DNA from: Aphodovivens sp036306585
GTDB lineage: Bacteria > Actinomycetota > Coriobacteriia > Coriobacteriales > Eggerthellaceae
Direction of reading: 5' to 3'
Length of the DNA stretch: 64,000 nt
Assembly: GCA_036306585.1 (NCBI GenBank)
Contig: JAXJZF010000006.1
Span: 1-64,000 of the forward strand
The notes beneath the pieces are model-generated. The model saw only the letters and a list, made by a program, of their open reading frames with translations, was not told the origin of the DNA and did not search any database. Numbering within the stretch: position 1 is the first letter of the stretch; every line of letters starts with the position of its first letter. Both the position numbers and the translations under genes were made by a program. Of this stretch, positions 16,893 through 28,436 are shown piece after piece.

Positions 16893-18191
16893 GTGGTGCC
16901 GGTGGTCAGTTCGAGTGCGGAAGGCGGCGTGCCCGCGGCGGGCGTCGCGCCCCAGTGCCCCCATGCGTGCGAGTGCGGTGCGTGCCAGCACGTCAACGAA
17001 CCCTATGCCCAGCAGCTTGCGCGCAAAGACGAGCGCATGCGGGAGTTGTTCGCGGGGTTCGCCAGCGCGCGCGTGCTGCCCATCCTGGGGATGGAGGAGC
17101 CGTACCGCTACCGTAACAAGGTGATCTCGCCCTACGCGCAGGGTCCGCGGATGGACGAGCCGCGGAAGGGCAGGCGGGCTGCGTATGGCAAAGACGGCCG
17201 CCGCGCGCATGGGTCGGGCAGGGCGCGCGCCCAGTCGGTGCCGCGCTACCGCATCCTGTGCGGGATGTATGCCGCAGGCACGCACCGCATTGTGGAAACC
17301 GACGGCTGCTTGGTGGAGAACCAGCAGGCCAAACGCGTCATCTTGACCATCCGCCAGATCATGCCGAAGTTCGGCATCCAACCTTACAACGAAGATACCG
17401 GCGCGGGGTTCCTGCGCCATTCGGTAGTGCGCGTGGGGCACACGAGCGGGGAGGTGCTGGTGACGCTGGTGACCAACGGCGTCGAGTTCCCCGCGTCGCG
17501 CGCGTTCTGCCGCGAGCTGGTGAAACGCTGCCCGTTCATCACCACGGTGGTGCAGAACGTGAACACGCGCCAGACCAACGTGATCCTGGGCGAGCGCGAG
17601 CAGCGGCTGTACGGGCCGGGGTTCATCCTGGACAAGCTGTGCGGGCTGAGCTTCCGCATCTCGTCGCAGTCGTTCTACCAGGTGAACGCCGTGCAGACCG
17701 AGGTTCTGTACAACACGGCGGTGGAGCTGGCGGCGTTTACCGGCGGTGAGCGCGCCATCGACGCCTACTGCGGCACCGGGACCATCGGGCTGGTGGCCGC
17801 GGCGCACGGGGCGGGCGAGGTCATCGGCGTGGACAGCGTGGAAAGCGCCATCCGCGATGCACGCCAGAATGCGCGGCACAATGGGGTGGAGAACGCGCGG
17901 TTCGTGGCGGCAGACGCGGGCGACTTTATGCGGCAGCTGGCAGCGGAGGGGCAGTATGCCGACGTGGTGCTGATGGATCCGCCGCGCGCGGGATCCAGCA
18001 AGGAGTTCCTGGATGCGCTCGCGTTGCTGGCGCCGTCGCGTGTGGTGTACATCTCCTGTAATCCGGAAACCCAAGTGCGCGACTGCCGCCGCCTGCGCGA
18101 CCACGGCTACGAGCTGCAAACCGTGCAGCCGGTAGATATGTTTCCGCACACGGACCATGTGGAGACGATTGCGCTGCTATCTCGGAAATAA
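16893..18191 (+). CDS. 23S rRNA (uracil-C5)-methyltransferase, RlmD/RumA type
   Basis: SAM-dependent methylation of a uridine C5 in 23S rRNA. GTG start 3 nt after the upstream stop; 432 residues. The N-terminus carries CX5CX2C (Cys 22, 28, 31 in CPHACECGACQH) with a fourth Cys in DGCLVE, matching the 4Fe-4S cluster of RumA. The SAM site is DAYCGTGTIGL (about 290), and the catalytic nucleophile is in SCNPET (about 390). No TRAM domain is seen at the N-terminus. A 30-residue basic insert (about 85-115) is unusual. RlmD, RlmC and TrmA-like roles cannot be separated with certainty. Confidence 0.9.
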   Translation: MVPVVSSSAEGGVPAAGVAPQCPHACECGACQHVNEPYAQQLARKDERMRELFAGFASARVLPILGMEEPYRYRNKVISPYAQGPRMDEPRKGRRAAYGKDGRRAHGSGRARAQSVPRYRILCGMYAAGTHRIVETDGCLVENQQAKRVILTIRQIMPKFGIQPYNEDTGAGFLRHSVVRVGHTSGEVLVTLVTNGVEFPASRAFCRELVKRCPFITTVVQNVNTRQTNVILGEREQRLYGPGFILDKLCGLSFRISSQSFYQVNAVQTEVLYNTAVELAAFTGGERAIDAYCGTGTIGLVAAAHGAGEVIGVDSVESAIRDARQNARHNGVENARFVAADAGDFMRQLAAEGQYADVVLMDPPRAGSSKEFLDALALLAPSRVVYISCNPETQVRDCRRLRDHGYELQTVQPVDMFPHTDHVETIALLSRK

Positions 18192-18209
18192 GGGTTCCGA
18201 CGGCGCTGG

Positions 18210-18215
18210 TATGAT
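18210..18215 (+). promoter_or_regulatory. Extended -10 promoter of cysK
   Basis: CTGGTATGAT fits TGn-TATGAT; predicted start near 18222, 28 nt before ATG. Confidence 0.45.
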
Positions 18216-18249
18216 GTCCTTTGTTGCGTTCAAGTGAAAGGGTGCGGTT

Positions 18250-19188
18250 ATGGCTGATGAGATTTCGGGGATCGTGGGGGCTACGCCTCTGGTGCATCTT
18301 TCGGCGCTGTCCGACGAGATCGGCGCGCAAGTGTATGTGAAGTACGAGGCGGCGAACCCCGGCGGGTCCATCAAGGATCGCGCGGCGCGTTCGATGGTCG
18401 ATTGCGCCGAGGAACGCGGCGACATCACGCCCGGTAAGACAGTCATCGTGGAGCCTACCAGCGGAAACACCGGCGTGGCGCTGGCGATGATCGGCGCGGC
18501 GCGCGGATATCGGGTGGTGCTCACCATGCCCGAGTCGATGAGCCGCGAGCGCCGCATGCTGCTGGCCGCTTACGGCGCGAAGCTAGTGCTGACGCCTGCC
18601 GCCGAGGGCATGGCTGGCGCGGTGGCCGAGGCTGAGCGCATCGCGGCCGAATCGCCCGACGCATGGATTCCCGACCAGTTCGGCAATCCCGACAACCCGC
18701 TGGCGCACGAGCGCACCACCGGCCCCGAGATCGTGCAAGCGCTGGGCGGCTTCCCCGATTACGTGATCGCGGGCGCGGGCACCGGCGGCACCATCTCCGG
18801 TACGGCGCACTACCTGATCAAGCAGGGAGCGGCTACGGAGTTCTACGCGGTTGAGCCGGCGGAAAGCCCCATCATCGGCCAGACGCTGGCGGGCGAGCCC
18901 ATCACGCCCGCATCGCATGGCATCCAGGGCATTGGCGCCAACTTCGTGCCGAAGGCGTTGGATTTGGACGTGCTTTCCGGGGCGCTGGCCATCCCCACCG
19001 AGGACGCCTACGAGCAGGCGCGCCAGCTGGCGCAGCGCGACGGTTTGCTGGCGGGCATCTCGTCGGGTGCCAACATCGCCGGCGTGCGCAAGCTGGTGGC
19101 CGAACAGCCCGAGGCCAAGGGCAAGACCATCGTCACCTTCGTGGTGGATACCGGCGAGCGCTACCTTTCCACGCCGCTGTTCTCGTAG
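18250..19188 (+). CDS. cysK: Cysteine synthase (O-acetylserine sulfhydrylase)
   Basis: PLP enzyme making cysteine from O-acetylserine and sulfide. 312 residues. NPGGSIKDRAA carries the PLP lysine (about 43); EPTSGNTGVAL is the substrate loop (about 74); GTGGTISG binds the PLP phosphate (about 177). SSGAN near the C-terminus is also conserved. It lies 10 nt before tilS and has its own -10 box. CysK and CysM paralogues are not easily separated, but length and motifs fit CysK. No serine acetyltransferase is nearby. Confidence 0.95.
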   Translation: MADEISGIVGATPLVHLSALSDEIGAQVYVKYEAANPGGSIKDRAARSMVDCAEERGDITPGKTVIVEPTSGNTGVALAMIGAARGYRVVLTMPESMSRERRMLLAAYGAKLVLTPAAEGMAGAVAEAERIAAESPDAWIPDQFGNPDNPLAHERTTGPEIVQALGGFPDYVIAGAGTGGTISGTAHYLIKQGAATEFYAVEPAESPIIGQTLAGEPITPASHGIQGIGANFVPKALDLDVLSGALAIPTEDAYEQARQLAQRDGLLAGISSGANIAGVRKLVAEQPEAKGKTIVTFVVDTGERYLSTPLFS

Positions 19189-19197
19189 GCGGGTGCG

Positions 19198-20316
19198 ATG
19201 GCTGCGGCGAAGGGGCGTTCGGCTGGGCGAAGCGCGGCTCAGGCCATGCGTGATTGCATCGAGGCGCGCGGGCTTGCCTCCGTCGACACGCCGGTGCTGC
19301 TGATGGTGTCGGGCGGATCCGATTCCACGGCGCTTGCCTATCTGGCTGCCGAGCTGCGGGAAAGCGGCGTGCTGGGAGAGCTCGGCATCCTGCACGTGAA
19401 CCACTGCCTGCGCGGGGTCGATGCCGATGCCGATGCGGAATTCGTCGCCCAGCTGTCGCAGCTGCTGGGCATCCCGCTGTTCGCACGCATCATCGACGTG
19501 GGCGCGATGGCGCAGGCCGAGGGCGGCAACGTGGAGGCGATCGCGCGCCGCGAACGTTACCGTGCGGCCGACGAGGCGTTGGTGCAGCTGTGCCAACGCG
19601 TTGCCTGTCCGGTGTCGGAGGGGCGCATCTTCACCGCCCACACCGCCGACGACCGGGTGGAGAATTTCTACATGCGCTCCATCGTGGGCACCGGCCCCGG
19701 GGGTTTCCGCTCCATGCGCTATCGCAACGGTCGCGTGTGCCGGCCTCTGTTGGAGGCGGGTCGCGAAGGACTGCGCTCCTACCTGGAGGAACGTGCAGCA
19801 TCGGGGTGGCCTGTCGTGCACGATGGGGAAGGGAGGCTGTGGCGCGAGGACGCCACCAACGCGCACACCGACCGCTTCCGCGCCTATGTGCGCCACGAGA
19901 TCGTGCCGCGTGCGAAGGAGCGCAATCCGCACCTGCTTGCAACCCTCACGCGAACGATGAACCTCATCGCTGACGAGGACGACATGCTGCAATCCCAAGC
20001 GGAGAACTTGCTGGCAAGAGCAGTGTCCTGGCTGGAGGGGATGGACGGCTGCGTGTTGCTTCCCTTGTTCGGCACAGTGCCCGTGCCGTTGGCGCGGCGG
20101 GCGGTCGATCTGGCGCTACAGCGCATCCTCGGCTTCGACGCGCGCGTCGAAGCCGCTTCCGTAGCGGCGGTGCTTGCCGGCTTCGACGTCGCAACCGGCA
20201 AACCCCGCGGCGGTTACGTGTGCAACATTCAAGGCAACCTCGCCGTCAGCGCTAACAAGCGCGGCGTGCGCATCGAGCCTATGTCTGCCTTCCGAGCCCG
20301 CCGCAAGCGCAGATAG
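19198..20316 (+). CDS. tilS: tRNA(Ile)-lysidine synthetase TilS
   Basis: Modifies C34 of tRNA-Ile(CAU) to lysidine, so that AUA is read as Ile; essential in most bacteria. 372 residues: PP-loop VSGGSDSTALAYLA (about 36), HVNHCLRG (about 66) and HTADDRVENFYMR (about 147) are the N-type ATP pyrophosphatase and lysine-binding signatures. The C-terminal part is shorter than in E. coli. ATG lies 10 nt after cysK. tilS, hpt and ftsH are neighbours in many bacteria; here maf sits between. Confidence 0.94.
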   Translation: MAAAKGRSAGRSAAQAMRDCIEARGLASVDTPVLLMVSGGSDSTALAYLAAELRESGVLGELGILHVNHCLRGVDADADAEFVAQLSQLLGIPLFARIIDVGAMAQAEGGNVEAIARRERYRAADEALVQLCQRVACPVSEGRIFTAHTADDRVENFYMRSIVGTGPGGFRSMRYRNGRVCRPLLEAGREGLRSYLEERAASGWPVVHDGEGRLWREDATNAHTDRFRAYVRHEIVPRAKERNPHLLATLTRTMNLIADEDDMLQSQAENLLARAVSWLEGMDGCVLLPLFGTVPVPLARRAVDLALQRILGFDARVEAASVAAVLAGFDVATGKPRGGYVCNIQGNLAVSANKRGVRIEPMSAFRARRKRR

Positions 20317-20540
20317 GAGAGCGGTCTTGCTCCGAAATTGCTGCGACGCTTGCTCTGACTGCCGCCTGCCGCACATCGTGCGAAAGGCGCCACCTGCGTG
20401 GCAAGAATCCCATGATGTGCGGTTGCGAGTGGGCTTCGCCTGCCGATATCGAGCGAGCTGTCGTTTCGGTGGGCCATCGCGCCGGCGCCGCGCGAGCCAC
20501 CGGTTCGCTGGCTTCGCAGCGGTTCGGGGCGGCGTTGCGT

Positions 20541-20546
20541 TACAAT
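20541..20546 (+). promoter_or_regulatory. -10 box TACAAT, leaderless spacing, maf
   Basis: TACAAT ends exactly 7 nt before ATG 20554; no SD is present. The rest of the 237-bp gap 20317-20553 shows nothing recognisable. Confidence 0.5.
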
Positions 20547-20553
20547 GCCGCCC

Positions 20554-21282
20554 ATGGAAAACGAAAACGAAACCCAAAACAACCAGGCGTCTCAGGCGGA
20601 ATCCGCCGCGGCGCCCGCCTCTTCCGTAGCGGCTGCCGAATCTGCAGCCGCTCAGCCGCCTGCGTTCCGCGTGGTGCTGGCCAGCGGTTCGCCGCGTCGC
20701 AGCAAGTTACTCTCCGATGCCGGCATCAAGTTCACCGTGCATGCCGCCGATGTCGACGAGACCCTCGAGCCCGATCTCATGGCCGACCCTCCCGAGGGCT
20801 GCAAGAAGCTCGCCGAGCGCAAGGCCGGTGCCGTGGTGCAGGAGATCCTGGCCAACCCGGAATTCCGCGGCATGCTCATCGTGCTGGGCGCCGACACCAT
20901 GGTGGTGCACGAGGGCGAGATCTTCGGCAAGCCGGTGAGCCTCTCCGACGGCAAGCGCATGCTGCGCGCGCTTTCGGGCGACACGCACCAGGTGGTCACC
21001 GCCGTGTCGGTGTGGATGGTTGCCGCCGACCCGGAGGGGAAGGTGTCGCTGGGCTTCCGCACGTTCGCCGACACCGCTCATGTGACGTTCCACGAGCTTT
21101 CCGACGACCAGATCGGCGACTATCTGCGCAAGGGTGAATCGTTCGACAAGGCCGGCGCGTATGCCGCCCAGGGCGAAGGCGCCAAGCTCATCAAGCACAT
21201 CGAAGGCGACCTGGACACCGTCATCGGTCTGCCCGTCGCCCGTCTGCTGCGCGAATTCCCCGATCTGACCGCCGCTCGCTAA
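20554..21282 (+). CDS. maf: Maf-family nucleoside triphosphate pyrophosphatase
   Basis: Hydrolyses non-canonical or modified NTPs (dTTP/UTP or m7GTP type) to the monophosphate; house-cleaning role. 242 residues from ATG 20554. The first 35 residues are a Gln/Ala/Ser-rich extension not typical of the family. The core begins VVLASGSPRRSKLL with the SxSPRR motif, followed by VLGADTMV (catalytic Asp) and GKPVSLSDGKRML. No SD precedes ATG, but a -10 box at 20541 gives leaderless spacing. Which substrate class is used is not clear. Confidence 0.92.
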   Translation: MENENETQNNQASQAESAAAPASSVAAAESAAAQPPAFRVVLASGSPRRSKLLSDAGIKFTVHAADVDETLEPDLMADPPEGCKKLAERKAGAVVQEILANPEFRGMLIVLGADTMVVHEGEIFGKPVSLSDGKRMLRALSGDTHQVVTAVSVWMVAADPEGKVSLGFRTFADTAHVTFHELSDDQIGDYLRKGESFDKAGAYAAQGEGAKLIKHIEGDLDTVIGLPVARLLREFPDLTAAR

Positions 21283-21620
21283 CGGCATCTGCTCCGCCTG
21301 CCTGGTAGCGCCTGCCCTCAATGCGGCAGCAGGACATATCTAACGACGCATGCCCTTCGCGCCGCTGCAGTTGCAGATGTGCTCTAACGCCATGCGCCCA
21401 TCCCGCTAGCGGCGGTTTTCCGCGCGGCATCAGCCCAGGCCGATGCCGCGAAATGTAAAATCGGTGTCACTTCCGGCGGCGTTGCCGTCTCGTTATGCAA
21501 TATGCTGTGCTCGAATGGTAAACTAGCCAAATTCGAGGTGCATCTCGGCGGGGTGGCGCATGCTCTGGTTTCCGGAGCTGTCGCCGATGCCGAGGTCGAA
21601 GGTTAGGAAGGCGCATAGTC
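21283..21620 (+). other. 338-bp gap before hpt; promoter and an open-frame remnant
   Basis: The frame ending TAG at 21604-21606 is open for nearly 100 codons and its last part reads like protein (CKIGVTSGGVAVSLCNMLC, then KLAKFEVHLGGVAHALVSG), but it has no good start or SD. It may be a decayed gene 3' end or chance in GC-rich DNA. An extended -10 for hpt lies at 21519. Confidence 0.25.
21519..21524 (+). promoter_or_regulatory. Extended -10 promoter of hpt
   Basis: ATGGTAAACT fits TGn-TAAACT, about 97 nt before the GTG start of hpt. Confidence 0.4.
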
Positions 21621-22166
21621 GTGCATGACGACATCAAAGAGGTTCTGTTCACCCAAGAGGAGCTCGCACAGCGCGTGAGCGAGATCGGCGCGGCCATCAC
21701 CCGCGATTACGCGCATGCAGCCGAAGACGGCATCATCCTCATCTCGGTGTTGCGCGGCGCCGCCATTTTCATGGCGGACCTGGCGCGTGCTATCGAGCTG
21801 CCGGTCGAAATGGACTACATGGCCATCTCGTCGTACGGCAACGGTGCGAAAAGCTCCGGCGTGGTGCGTATCCTCAAAGACCTTTCTTCCGAAATCGAAG
21901 GCCGCCACGTTATCGTGGCGGAGGACATTCTCGACTCCGGCCTCACGCTGAAGTACCTGTTGAAGAACCTGTCTTCGCGCGGCCCCGCCTCGTTGGAGGT
22001 GGCGACGCTGCTGCGCAAGAAGACCAAGGCGCAGGCCGACATCCGGTGCCGCTACGTGGGTTTCGAGTGCCCCGACGAGTTCATCGTGGGCTACGGCCTG
22101 GACTACGCCGAGCGCTACCGCAACCTGCCCTACATCGGCGTGCTGAAGCCGGAACTGTACGACTAG
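21621..22166 (+). CDS. hpt: Hypoxanthine phosphoribosyltransferase
   Basis: Purine salvage: joins hypoxanthine or guanine with PRPP to give IMP or GMP. 181 residues from GTG 21621 (AGGAAGG 11 nt upstream). The PRPP loop is VIVAEDILDSGLTLKYL (about 97-113); ISVLRGAAIFMADL is the flexible substrate loop, and YVGFECPDEFIVGYGLDY near the C-terminus is the purine site. It precedes ftsH by 100 nt, as in many Gram-positives. Confident. Confidence 0.96.
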   Translation: MHDDIKEVLFTQEELAQRVSEIGAAITRDYAHAAEDGIILISVLRGAAIFMADLARAIELPVEMDYMAISSYGNGAKSSGVVRILKDLSSEIEGRHVIVAEDILDSGLTLKYLLKNLSSRGPASLEVATLLRKKTKAQADIRCRYVGFECPDEFIVGYGLDYAERYRNLPYIGVLKPELYD

Positions 22167-22266
22167 GCCGATAGCCCTCCGGCGACGCGAGGCGGACGCG
22201 CTGTTCCGCTGCGGCGAACCCGAGCCGCTGCCATTCGGGTGCACGGAAAGGAAACGACTAGGGTTT

Positions 22267-24608
<2,342 letters not shown>

Positions 24609-24612
<4 letters not shown>

Positions 24613-25916
24613 TGTGGCGCTGCTCTCAATTCAGCTTCGATACCAAGATGCCCACTTTGATGGGCATCTTGAACGTTACGCCCGATTCGTTCTCGGACGG
24701 CGGGCAGTTCGCCAACCTCGATGACGCAGTGGCGCATGCGCGCCAGATGGTGGAGGAGGGCGCCCGTATCATCGATGTGGGTGGCGAGTCCACGCGTCCC
24801 GGCGCTCAGCCCGTGTCGCCGGACGAGGAGCTTTCCCGCGTCATCGACGTGGTGCGCGCGCTGGTGGCCGAGGGCATGTGCGTGAGTATCGACACGCGCC
24901 ATGCCGCCGTGGCGCGCGCCTGCGTGCATGCCGGCGCTGCCATAGTCAACGATGTATCGGGCTTCATCGACTCCGCCATGGTTGAGGTCGCCGCCGAAAG
25001 CGATTGCGGTCTGGTGGTGGTGCACATGCAGGGCGAGCCCGCCACCATGCAGGACGACCCCGCTTACACCGACGTGGTTGCCGAGGTGTGCGACTGGCTG
25101 GCCCAGCGCGCCGCGGCGTTGGAATCCGCCGGCATCGAGCACGACCGCATCTGCGTGGATCCCGGCCCCGGGTTCGGCAAAACGCCGCAGCAGACGCTGG
25201 AGCTGGTGCGCAACTTGCAGGAAGTGGTGCATCTGGGCTATCCGGTGATGGCGGCGCTCTCGCGCAAGAGCTACCTGGGGTTCGCCTACGGCATCGAGAA
25301 CCCTGCCGAGCGCGACCGCGTGTCGGCAGCCGAAGCGCTGATGGCGTGCGAGCTGGGCGCGAGCGTGGTGCGCACCCACAACGTGGCCGAAACCGCCAGG
25401 GCGTTGAAGGACTTGCGTCCCGAAGTGGTGCTGGGGCTGGGCTGCAACGTGGCGCTGGTTGGCGAGGACGGCCAGGAGCGCGAGGGCAAGGTGGCGCTCA
25501 TCAATCAGGCCATCGGCATGCTGTGCTCGCTGCCCGACACGCAGATCGTCGACATCTCGGGCTTCTACGAAAGCGAGCCCGCCTACTACGAGGACCAGGA
25601 CACCTTCATCAACGCCGTCGCGGTGCTGCGCACCGGCGTTCCGCCCAGGGAGCTGCTGGATTACCTGCACGCCATCGAGAACAGCCTGGGCCGCACGCGC
25701 GAGATCCCCAACGGACCGCGCACGTGCGATTTGGACATCGTGGACTACCAGCTCTACGTCATCGACAACGATGTGCTCACGCTGCCGCACCCCCGCGCGC
25801 TCGAGCGCGACTTCGTGGTGAAGCCGCTTCTTGAGGTGCGCCCCGGCTTCGTGCTCGCCGATGGCACACCTGTCACCGTCGAGCAGGCGAGTGTGGGGAA
25901 GGCTACGCGCCTATGA
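24609..25916 (+). CDS. folPK: Fused dihydropteroate synthase - HPPK (FolP-FolK)
   Basis: Bifunctional folate enzyme. The start is ATG 24609 or 24612, overlapping the ftsH stop; an open frame runs further upstream over ftsH but is not coding. 435 residues. DHPS (about 10-265): MGILNVTPDSFSDGG, IDVGGESTRPGA, IDTRH, DPGPGFGKT and ALSRKSYLG. HPPK (about 278-430): SEPAYYEDQDTFINAV, GRTREIPNGPRTCDLDIV and LPHPRALERDFVVKPLLEV. HPPK makes DHPP, which DHPS joins to pABA, so the fusion covers two consecutive steps. The order is the reverse of the eukaryotic HPPK-DHPS fusion. It overlaps birA by 4 nt. Confidence 0.94.
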
Positions 25917-26692
25917 GATTTCGCATCCGCCATCTGGGCGCGATTGCGTCCACCAACATCGAGGTGAAGCGCGCCATCGACGAAGGCGAACCTGAAGGTT
26001 TGGTGGTGCGCGCCGACTGTCAAACCGGCGGCTACGGTCGCCAAGGCCGCACCTGGGAAAGCCCCGAAGGCGGGCTGTACTTCAGCATGCTGCTGCGCCC
26101 GAACGTCGATTCCTCGCAGCTTTCCATGCTGGCGCTGGTGGCGGGTATGGCGGTGCGTCGCGCCTTGGCGCGCCTGGTCGGTGCCCAGGCCGCGCCGCTC
26201 ATCAACCTGAAATGGCCCAACGACATTGTGGTTGTCGGTATCCAACCCGGCGTCGCGTTCGCCAAGATATGCGGCATTTCCTCCGAAGCACGGAAAGGAG
26301 CGGTGTGCGTTGGCGTGGGCGTGAACGTGCATCGGCCTGCCGACACTCGTCCTGCCGAGATCGGCCCCATCAAGAACATCCCGGCTTATGCGGCCGATTT
26401 GCCGAATGCGGAAACCTTGCAGGAAAGCCTGCGCGACCGGGTGTTCAACCTCATCATGGAAGAGTTCGCTCCTTTATACGGGCAATGGTGCACGCAAGGG
26501 TTCGCCCCTTTTGCAGGTGAATATGCCCAGCATGACGCCCTGCGCGGCAAGCACATCGACGTGGTCGACCGTTCCGGTGAGCCCTTGGCATCGGGCGTCG
26601 CATCGGGCGTCGGTTCCGACGGCTGCCTGCTGGTGGCGTCTCCCGACGGGCGCGTGACCCCCGTCGCGTCTGGCGAAGCCCACATCCTGTAG
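25913..26692 (+). CDS. birA: Biotin--[acetyl-CoA-carboxylase] ligase, monofunctional
   Basis: Attaches biotin to the carboxyl carrier protein through biotinyl-AMP. 259 residues. The catalytic domain starts almost at residue 1 (LGAIASTNIEVKR); GGYGRQGRTWESPEGGLYFSM (cut here) is the nucleotide-binding loop near 40-60; KWPNDIVV binds biotin; the C-terminal beta domain includes GSDGCLLV. There is no N-terminal HTH, so this BirA cannot repress genes (group I). ATG overlaps the folPK stop. bioY lies two genes downstream. Confidence 0.93.
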   Translation: MRFRIRHLGAIASTNIEVKRAIDEGEPEGLVVRADCQTGGYGRQGRTWESPEGGLYFSMLLRPNVDSSQLSMLALVAGMAVRRALARLVGAQAAPLINLKWPNDIVVVGIQPGVAFAKICGISSEARKGAVCVGVGVNVHRPADTRPAEIGPIKNIPAYAADLPNAETLQESLRDRVFNLIMEEFAPLYGQWCTQGFAPFAGEYAQHDALRGKHIDVVDRSGEPLASGVASGVGSDGCLLVASPDGRVTPVASGEAHIL

Positions 26693-26762
26693 CGCGTAAC
26701 CGTCGGGCGGGTTGATTGTGCTGCTTCCCCTCAAGGGACGCACATTTCTGAGGATGGTTTGC

Positions 26763-26768
26763 TAAGAT
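26763..26768 (+). promoter_or_regulatory. Extended -10 promoter of MATE gene
   Basis: TTTGCTAAGAT fits TGn-TAAGAT, in an AT-rich patch, 49 nt before ATG 26817. Confidence 0.5.
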
Positions 26769-26816
26769 TAATTGTTCAACCATTTTGATCATTTTGAGAA
26801 CTACTACGAGGAACCC

Positions 26817-28406
26817 ATGGATCAGAAGACCGACCAGCAAACCGAACTGCGCCCTGATGCGCAGCAATCCATCCAAGACTCTCCGGCAACTGAGCAGCAG
26901 CCCAGCCAGAACGCCGCCCCCGCTCCGCACAGCGTGGGTGACGGCGCAGCTTCCCAAACCGTCAGCCCGCGCGCCGCGCGCAAAGGCGGCGACAAGGTGG
27001 ACCGCATGGGCACGGGCTCCATTCCGCGGCTGATCGTCGAGTTTGCGGTCCCGTCCATTCTGGGTATGCTGGTCAACGGCGCCTATAACATCATCGACTC
27101 CATTTTCATGGGCCAGGCCGTGGGCGAGATCGGTCTGTCCACCGCCACCACCGCCATGCCTCTCATGACGCTGTTCATGGCACTGGCCATGCTGGTGGGC
27201 AACGGCGGCAACGCGCTGGCCGCCCTGCGCATGGGCCAGGGCGATCGCGGCGCGGCCGAACGTTGCCTGGGCAACACCGTTACGCTGGGCATCGCTATTG
27301 CGGTGCTGGTTATCATCTTCACGCAGATCCCCCCGCTGATGGACGCCGTCCTGAGCATTTCCGGCGCTACCCCGCTTGATTGGGAGTACTCGCGCACGTT
27401 TATCCAGATCCTGGGTACCGGCTTCATCTTCCAGATCATCGGCATGGGCGTGAACAACTTCATTCGCACCGCCGGCGCGCCCACTCGAGCGTTGGTCACC
27501 ATGGTCGTCGGCGCGGTGTTCTGCACGCTGTTCAATTTCCTGTTCGTCATCGTGCTTGGGTGGGGCGTTGCCGGCAGCGCATGGGCCACTGTGTGCGGCC
27601 AACTCACCTCGTGCGTGTGCGTGCTGTGGTACTTCCTGTTCACTAAGAGCTGCCCCATGAAGCTGACGCTTTCCGGCATGCGCCCCGAGGCCGACACCGT
27701 CCGCCGCATCCTGGCGCTGGGCTTCGCCAGCTTCGTGATGCAGATCGGCATGGCGGTGGTGAATCTGGTGCTGAACAATCTGCTGAACATGTACGGCGCG
27801 CTGTCGCCCATCGGCGCGGAGGGCGCGAAGGCGTCCATCGGCGTGGTGGGCCGTATCGCCATGTTCACCGTGCTGCCGCTGATCGGCGTGGCAATCGCCA
27901 TCCAGCCGCTGGAGGGGTACAACTATGGCGCGCGCCTGTACAAGCGCGTGCGCACCACGTTGTGGGACGGCGTCATCGGCGCCACGGCGCTGGCGGTGCT
28001 GTGCTGGGCGCTGGTGCACCTGTTCCCGGTGCAGATCATCAGCTTCTTCGGCATCACCGATCTCAACCTGCGCGACTTCACCATCTTCGCGCTGCAGATC
28101 CAATTGATGATGCTGCCGTTCGTGGGATTCCAGATCGTGGTGTCCAACTACTTCCAAGCGACCGGCCAGCCCATAAAGTCGATTTTTCTGTCGCTCACGC
28201 GCCAGATCCTGTTCCTCATGCCGCTCTACATCGTTCTGCCCATGTTGCTGCCGGTGTGGTTCCCACAGTATACGGGTTTGGACGCGTTGTATTTCGCGGT
28301 TCCGGTCGCGGACTTCCTGGCGATCTTCACCGCATTGGTGTTCATCCTGGTCGAGCGCAAGCGCTTGCATAAATTGGAAACGGGCGAGATCCGGTCGAAC
28401 ATCTAG
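26817..28406 (+). CDS. MATE-family efflux transporter
   Basis: Cation-coupled multidrug exporter (COG0534). Start ATG 26817 after GAGGA; an in-frame upstream ATG at 26772 is less likely because it would overlap the predicted start of transcription. 529 residues: a 60-residue polar N-tail rich in Gln/Asp/Pro, then twelve hydrophobic helices in two six-helix repeats. The family signature near the first helix is FAVPSILGMLVNGAYNIID. GMGVNNFIRTAGAPTRA in the middle of the first half is also typical. The substrate is not predictable. bioY follows 30 nt later. Confidence 0.93.
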   Translation: MDQKTDQQTELRPDAQQSIQDSPATEQQPSQNAAPAPHSVGDGAASQTVSPRAARKGGDKVDRMGTGSIPRLIVEFAVPSILGMLVNGAYNIIDSIFMGQAVGEIGLSTATTAMPLMTLFMALAMLVGNGGNALAALRMGQGDRGAAERCLGNTVTLGIAIAVLVIIFTQIPPLMDAVLSISGATPLDWEYSRTFIQILGTGFIFQIIGMGVNNFIRTAGAPTRALVTMVVGAVFCTLFNFLFVIVLGWGVAGSAWATVCGQLTSCVCVLWYFLFTKSCPMKLTLSGMRPEADTVRRILALGFASFVMQIGMAVVNLVLNNLLNMYGALSPIGAEGAKASIGVVGRIAMFTVLPLIGVAIAIQPLEGYNYGARLYKRVRTTLWDGVIGATALAVLCWALVHLFPVQIISFFGITDLNLRDFTIFALQIQLMMLPFVGFQIVVSNYFQATGQPIKSIFLSLTRQILFLMPLYIVLPMLLPVWFPQYTGLDALYFAVPVADFLAIFTALVFILVERKRLHKLETGEIRSNI

Positions 28407-28436
28407 CGGGGAGGCCCCGCTGGGGAAGGAGGCACT

